Part shown: positions 5,914-9,700 of the stretch, one piece after another
How the letters are laid out: the number at the start of each line of letters is the position of its first letter
Numbering within the stretch: the first letter of the stretch is position 1
NCBI GenBank assembly: GCA_020853155.1
Contig: JADYZL010000201.1
Coordinates: forward strand, 1 to 9,700
Length of the DNA: 9,700 nucleotides
Origin: Bryobacterales bacterium
GTDB lineage: Bacteria; Acidobacteriota; Terriglobia; Bryobacterales; Bryobacteraceae
Direction of reading: 5' to 3'
Made by a program: the position numbers and the translations under genes
Notes under the pieces: generated by a model
What the model was told of the DNA's origin: nothing
Seen by the model: only the letters and a program-made list of their open reading frames with translations
The model's database searches: none

Positions 5914-8370
5914 TTAGATATCCAGATGCTTGACGTCGAGCGCGTTATCTTCGATGAACTTTCTGCGGCTCTCCACGTTCTCTCCCATGAGGGTGGAGAA
6001 TATCTCTTCACACTCGATGAGGTCTTCGAGCCGCACTTGCAGAAGCGTGCGCTGGTCCGCATTCATCGTCGTCTCCCAGAGTTGTTCCGCGTTCATTTCG
6101 CCGAGACCCTTGTAACGCTGGACGGAGGCATCTTTCATGCCTTCCTTCTTTACGGTCTCAAGCAGCGTCCGCCAGTCTGGCACTTCGTCGCGAGCGTCGC
6201 CTCTCGCCACGGTAAACGGGGCAAGGTTACTGCCTGCAATATCGCGAGCGATTACACGGAAGCGGCGATATTCGGGGCTTTGAAACAGCTCCACTCCGAT
6301 GTGCCGCTCGGCGCGGGTGGAATCCAGATAAGTGAGCCGGTGGGAAGAGTACTCCTCCTCCCAGCTCAGGGTGGCATTCAAGCCAACCGCTTCCATCCGC
6401 TCCTTCAAGGTTGCGAGGCCTTGGGGCACTTCGTCCCGGCTACCGGTTACGTCATCTCGCTTATCGAGCTTCAGATGGGTATCGAGAAGCATTTCGACGA
6501 CGCGAGGATCGCGCAAGCGGCGTTCCAGTTTGGGGGCGAGGGCGGTTAGATCTTCGAGGGCCAGGAGGAACTTTTGCAGTTCCCCGGCCTCGAGAGTCTT
6601 GGGGCCGCTGCCATTGCCGCTCACTTCCACATGGATATTTCGCATGGCGCGACGCAGGATTTCCGTTGAGAACTCCTTGTCGTCCTTGATGTAGATTTCG
6701 CTGCGGCCCTGTTTGATTTTGTACAACGGGGGCTGCGCCACGAAGACGTGGCCGCGGGTGATCAACTCCTGCATGTGCCGGAAGAAGAAAGTGAGGAGCA
6801 ACGTGCGGATGTGGGAGCCATCCACGTCGGCATCCGTCATGATGATGATTTTGTGATAGCGCAGCTTGGTGGGGTCAAAATCGTCCTTACCGATACCTGC
6901 GCCGATCGCGGTGATCATGGCACGAATTTCTTCGTGGCCGAGCATCTTGTCGTAGCGGGCCTTCTCGACGTTGAGGATCTTGCCCTTCAAGGGAAGGATG
7001 GCCTGGTTCTTGCGGTCTCGCCCGCTCTTGGCCGTTCCGCCCGCGGACTCGCCCTCCACGAGGAAGAGTTCGCAAAGTTCGGGGTTTTTCTCCTGGCAAT
7101 CCGCCAATTTGCCAGGCAAGCCGCCGGAATCGAGGGCGCCTTTGCGCCGCGTGAGGTCGCGGGCCTTGCGGGCGGCTTCACGGGCACGAGCGGCGTCGAT
7201 GGCTTTGCTCACGACGCGTTTGGCAATGGTGGGATTCTTCTCGAAAAACGCACCCAGGTTATCGTTCACGAATTGGGTCACGACGCCCTGGATGTCGCTG
7301 TTCAGCTTGCCCTTGGTTTGCCCCTCAAACTGCGGCTGTGGAATCTTGACGCTGACGACCGCGGTGAGGCCTTCGCGAACGTCGTCGCCCGTGAGATTAT
7401 CCTTGACGTCTTTGAACAGCCCGGCGGATTGCCCGTACGCGTTGATGGTGCGCGTGAGCGCGGAGCGGAAGCCGCTCAGGTGCGTACCGCCGTCGATGGT
7501 GTTGATGTTGTTGGCGAAGCTGAGAACCGTCTCCGAATAGGAGTCGTTGTATTGGAAGGCGATCTCCATACTGAGCGGGCCATTCGGCGTGTCCTTCGTG
7601 CCTTCGATGTAAATGGGCGCCTGGTGGAGGGTCTGCTTGCCGGCGTTGAGGTGCTGGATGAATTCCGCGATGCCGCCTTCGTAAAGAAACTCGTTCCGCT
7701 TCGGAGGATCTGGGCGCTCATCAACCAAAGTGATCTTCAGGCCCTTGTTGAGGAACGCCATCTCGCGAAGGCGCCGCGCAAGGGTGTCGTAGTTGAATTC
7801 GGTGGCCGTCATGATGGTGGCATCGGGACGGAAGGTAACTTTGGTGCCGGTCTTCTTGCCGGCCTTGCCCGAGACCTTGAGCGGGTACAGGGGGATGCCT
7901 TTGGAATACTCCTGCTCGTGTGTGTAGCCGTTGCGCCAGATTTCGAGGGTAAGGGATTCTGAAAGCGCATTGACGCAGCTTACGCCGACGCCATGCAAGC
8001 CACCCGAGACCTTATAGCTGTTCGTGTCGAATTTTCCGCCTGCGTGCAGTTTCGTCATCACGATTTCCGCCGCGGAAACGCCGAACTCTTCCTTGATATC
8101 AACCGGAATGCCGCGGCCGTTATCGGTAACGGTCAAAGAGTTGTCGATGTGGATCTCGACACTGATCTCAGAGGCAAAGCCGCCAAGGGCTTCGTCGACC
8201 GAGTTATCCACCACCTCATACACCAGATGGTGCAGCCCTATCTCGCCGGTGGACCCGATATACATCGCGGGGCGCTTCCGAACCGCTTCCAGCCCTTCAA
8301 GCACACGGATACTCGAAGAGTCGTACAACTGGTTGTTGTTTGCCTCTTCCGAATGATTATTCTTGCTCAT
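5914..8370 (-). CDS. gyrB: DNA gyrase subunit B
   Basis: ATPase subunit of DNA gyrase, which with GyrA introduces negative supercoils in the chromosome; cytoplasmic. The protein has 818 residues and is complete. The GHKL ATPase domain shows the catalytic-base segment YEVVDNSVDEA (E52, N56), DNGRGIP at 83-89 and GGLHGVG at 123-129. The transducer domain follows. The TOPRIM domain contains LVEGESAGG (437-445, E439 the likely catalytic acid) and the metal-binding MTDADVDGSH (511-520, D513/D515/D517). The C-terminal signature QRYKGLGEMNAEQLW is at 751-765. About 170 extra residues between TOPRIM and this signature (about 567-735) match the insert known from Gram-negative gyrases, which explains the length against the roughly 640 residues of short forms. 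The ATG at 8370 has only a weak purine-rich site (GAGAG) upstream. It lies 64 bp after dnaN and is probably co-transcribed. ParE is the main alternative, but the dnaN neighbour and this insert favour GyrB. Confidence 0.97.
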   Translation of the reverse strand: MSKNNHSEEANNNQLYDSSSIRVLEGLEAVRKRPAMYIGSTGEIGLHHLVYEVVDNSVDEALGGFASEISVEIHIDNSLTVTDNGRGIPVDIKEEFGVSAAEIVMTKLHAGGKFDTNSYKVSGGLHGVGVSCVNALSESLTLEIWRNGYTHEQEYSKGIPLYPLKVSGKAGKKTGTKVTFRPDATIMTATEFNYDTLARRLREMAFLNKGLKITLVDERPDPPKRNEFLYEGGIAEFIQHLNAGKQTLHQAPIYIEGTKDTPNGPLSMEIAFQYNDSYSETVLSFANNINTIDGGTHLSGFRSALTRTINAYGQSAGLFKDVKDNLTGDDVREGLTAVVSVKIPQPQFEGQTKGKLNSDIQGVVTQFVNDNLGAFFEKNPTIAKRVVSKAIDAARAREAARKARDLTRRKGALDSGGLPGKLADCQEKNPELCELFLVEGESAGGTAKSGRDRKNQAILPLKGKILNVEKARYDKMLGHEEIRAMITAIGAGIGKDDFDPTKLRYHKIIIMTDADVDGSHIRTLLLTFFFRHMQELITRGHVFVAQPPLYKIKQGRSEIYIKDDKEFSTEILRRAMRNIHVEVSGNGSGPKTLEAGELQKFLLALEDLTALAPKLERRLRDPRVVEMLLDTHLKLDKRDDVTGSRDEVPQGLATLKERMEAVGLNATLSWEEEYSSHRLTYLDSTRAERHIGVELFQSPEYRRFRVIARDIAGSNLAPFTVARGDARDEVPDWRTLLETVKKEGMKDASVQRYKGLGEMNAEQLWETTMNADQRTLLQVRLEDLIECEEIFSTLMGENVESRRKFIEDNALDVKHLDI

Positions 8371-8434
8371 AGTCTCTCAATGGTCCCGATGGTGGAGCCA
8401 GGCTTCCAAGATGGCGCCCGGCGATTCCGCGGCA

Positions 8435-9553
8435 TCAGATGCGCATCGGCATCACGACATAGCGGTAGGAATGCGTCTCATCGACGGCGGCTCCCGGTTG
8501 AAATTCCGCGGCGCTCTGGGCATCGCGGAAACAGAAGCGAACATGCTCATCCGGCACGGCGCGGAGGAACTCCAGAATGTATTGGGCATTGAACCCGATA
8601 TCGGCCGTGTCGCCGGCATAGTCGACGGGTATCGATTCCTCGCTCTCGCCGGTATCGGAAAGCGACGAATAGATTTTGAGTTCGCCATCCTCGAACTTCA
8701 GTTTCACGGCGCGGGAGCGCTCGTCGGAAAACTGTGCGACGCGCTCAAGACCGGAACGGATGTCATCCTTCAGCAGGACAATTTCATGCTTCTGTTCCTT
8801 TGGAAGCACTCGCTCGTAATCCGGGAAGGAACCCGTAAGCTTGCGGGTAATCAGCAGCCGGTCCGCCGCGGAGAAGAAGAGGTGGTTGTCGTCCGCGGCG
8901 AAACGGATTTGGGCATCTTCGCCAGCGGCTTCGGCCAGCTTCAGAATTTCGCCCATGGCTTTTCGCGGCAATAGCGCGGATTGCGTTGTTTCCAGCCCTT
9001 CAATGGGGGCCGACGTCATCACGTGGGCCAGCCGGTGACCATCCGTCGCCACCATCTTGAGCGATGCCGGATCCAGAACCAGGAGAGCCCCGTTGAGCGT
9101 GAAACGCGATTCTTCCGCGGAGATGGCGAACATCGTCCGGCTGATCATTTGCCGGAGCGCCATCGACGGCACCGGGAGCGTTTCGACAGGAGCCACCGGA
9201 AGTTCGGGATAGCTCTCTTTCGCGAGGCCCGCCATGCGGGTTCGCGAGCGCCCGCAGGTGATGCTTACCCAGTGATTCTCGAGAAACTTAAACTTGATTT
9301 CCTGGTCGGGTAAGAGCCGCACAAAGTCGAGCAATCGCTTGGCCGGCAGGGTACCCGCGCCGGGTGTTTCAATGCCGGCTTTGCAAGAGCATTGGACACC
9401 CAATTCGAGATCGGTGGCGGTGAGACGGATCTGGCCTTCCGCAGCCTCAATGAGGAGATTCGCGAGAATGGGAATGGTGGTCTTCTTCTCGATGACACCT
9501 TGCGTGAACGAGAGCTCGCGCAGGAAATCAGCTTTACTCACCGTGAATTCCAT
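8435..9553 (-). CDS. dnaN: DNA polymerase III subunit beta (sliding clamp)
   Basis: Forms the ring-shaped homodimer that tethers DNA polymerase III to DNA and serves as docking platform for repair and initiation-control proteins; cytoplasmic, at the replication fork. The protein has 372 residues, matching the usual 365-380, and contains three clamp domains of about 120 residues each. Recognisable segments are TIPILANLLI (26-35), LNGALL (153-158), ATDGHRLA (169-176), FPDYERVLP (243-251), FNAQYILEFL (321-330) and the conserved C-terminal end YRYVVMPMRI, which lines the partner-binding cleft. The ATG at 9553 is supported by a good AAAGGA site at bases 9560-9565, 6 bases upstream. gyrB follows after 64 bp with no recF between them. 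A promoter and inverted repeat lie upstream at 9654-9696. Confidence is very high. Confidence 0.97.
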   Translation of the reverse strand: MEFTVSKADFLRELSFTQGVIEKKTTIPILANLLIEAAEGQIRLTATDLELGVQCSCKAGIETPGAGTLPAKRLLDFVRLLPDQEIKFKFLENHWVSITCGRSRTRMAGLAKESYPELPVAPVETLPVPSMALRQMISRTMFAISAEESRFTLNGALLVLDPASLKMVATDGHRLAHVMTSAPIEGLETTQSALLPRKAMGEILKLAEAAGEDAQIRFAADDNHLFFSAADRLLITRKLTGSFPDYERVLPKEQKHEIVLLKDDIRSGLERVAQFSDERSRAVKLKFEDGELKIYSSLSDTGESEESIPVDYAGDTADIGFNAQYILEFLRAVPDEHVRFCFRDAQSAAEFQPGAAVDETHSYRYVVMPMRI

Positions 9554-9660
9554 GGGGAATCCTTTCCGTTTGATCGATTGGACGCGTTCCTAGCCGGGAC
9601 CCAGTAGCGAATGCTTCGCGCTTCAGCGAATTTGGGGGTATTGGGGGACCACTGCCTCAA
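9554..9660 (-). promoter_or_regulatory. Predicted dnaN 5' leader with repeated hairpin arms
   Basis: If transcription starts about 7 bases after the TATAAT box, the dnaN mRNA has a leader of roughly 107 bases. It contains the ribosome site (9560-9565) and three alternating complementary pentamers on the plus strand: GCGAA (9607-9611), TTCGC (9615-9619) and GCGAA (9626-9630). The middle one can pair with either neighbour but not both. Two TTGGGGG copies (9632-9638 and 9641-9647) lie further upstream. The stems are short, so a regulatory role is only a possibility. Confidence 0.35.
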
Positions 9661-9693
9661 CTCTAAATTATACAAAATTTGAGTACTTGAGGC
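9654..9693. repeat. Inverted repeat around the dnaN -10 box
   Basis: Outer arms GCCTCAA (9654-9660) and TTGAGGC (9687-9693) are perfectly complementary. Inside them CTC and AAATT on the left pair with AATTT and GAG on the right, allowing one 3-base and one 1-base bulge. A second TTGAG copy (9679-9683) makes a direct repeat with the right arm at 8-bp spacing. The structure covers the -10 box and part of the -35 box of the predicted dnaN promoter, which suggests an operator. Confidence 0.5.
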
Positions 9694-9696
9694 CAA
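9667..9696 (-). promoter_or_regulatory. Predicted sigma-70-type promoter of dnaN
   Basis: On the minus strand a perfect TATAAT -10 box (plus-strand bases 9667-9672) is separated by 18 bases from TTGGCC (9691-9696), a 4-of-6 match to TTGACA. It points toward dnaN, whose start is 113 bases downstream. The AT-rich setting contrasts with the GC-rich genes around it. No other candidate upstream of dnaN in this window is as good. Confidence 0.6.
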
Positions 9697-9700
9697 ATTC

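Noticed and set aside
6748..7962. Long open frame antisense to gyrB (404 codons)
   Set aside because: It is a shadow of gyrB's GC-biased codons; the translation matches no family I know, and the gyrB frame is unmistakable.
8204..8212. TTATCCACC, an 8-of-9 match to the DnaA box
   Set aside because: It lies inside gyrB and is fully explained by codons of the conserved VVDNSVDE motif; there is no cluster of further boxes around it.
8371..8434. Possible recF remnant or small gene between dnaN and gyrB
   Set aside because: Only 64 bases, with no reading frame or RecF-like residues; it reads as a simple spacer.
1..9700. Defence island, CRISPR, mobile element or tRNA genes
   Set aside because: No transposase, integrase, toxin-antitoxin, spaced-repeat array or tRNA cloverleaf was seen on either strand; all long frames belong to the listed genes.

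Overview
The window looks like a chromosomal segment from a GC-rich, Gram-negative-type bacterium, beside the replication-initiation region. Its right end carries dnaN and gyrB on the minus strand. A Tat-signal Gfo/Idh/MocA oxidoreductase paired with a HEAT-repeat protein, and an 818-residue GyrB with the extra C-terminal-half insert, suggest Acidobacteriota (Solibacter/Bryobacterales-like). This placement is an inference from gene content and not from any search.

Layout, left to right. Bases 3-491 are the 3' end of trpS (+), which overlaps an MFS transporter gene (481-1797, +). That gene runs head-on into a small P-loop kinase gene (1690-2232, -), and the two convergent genes share 108 bp. 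The kinase gene diverges from a gene for a flippase-like membrane protein of the lysylphosphatidylglycerol synthase TM family (2361-3380, +), and a nearly perfect 28-bp palindrome lies between them. A strong hairpin at 3449-3484 separates the flippase gene from a two-gene minus-strand unit: a predicted Tat-exported Gfo/Idh/MocA-type oxidoreductase (4316-5695), then a HEAT-repeat protein (3518-4291). Next come gyrB (5914-8370, -), with a hairpin just after its stop, and dnaN (8435-9553, -). The last 147 bases hold the dnaN leader and a promoter with a perfect TATAAT -10 box inside an inverted repeat.

How the genes work together. dnaN and gyrB form a replication block (sliding clamp and gyrase B subunit) read toward the left, with only 64 bp between them and no recF. 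By common bacterial gene order dnaA and oriC may lie just beyond base 9700, but neither is visible here. The oxidoreductase/HEAT pair looks like an accessory operon for sugar-type redox chemistry at or beyond the inner membrane. The trpS, MFS, kinase and flippase genes are housekeeping or accessory functions with no shared pathway that I can see. I found no RNA genes, insertion sequences, CRISPR array, prophage or defence system. There is no gene-free stretch over 300 bases. No convincing new multi-gene system is present. The items most worth a second look are the regulatory palindromes, the overlapping convergent genes and the dnaN control region.
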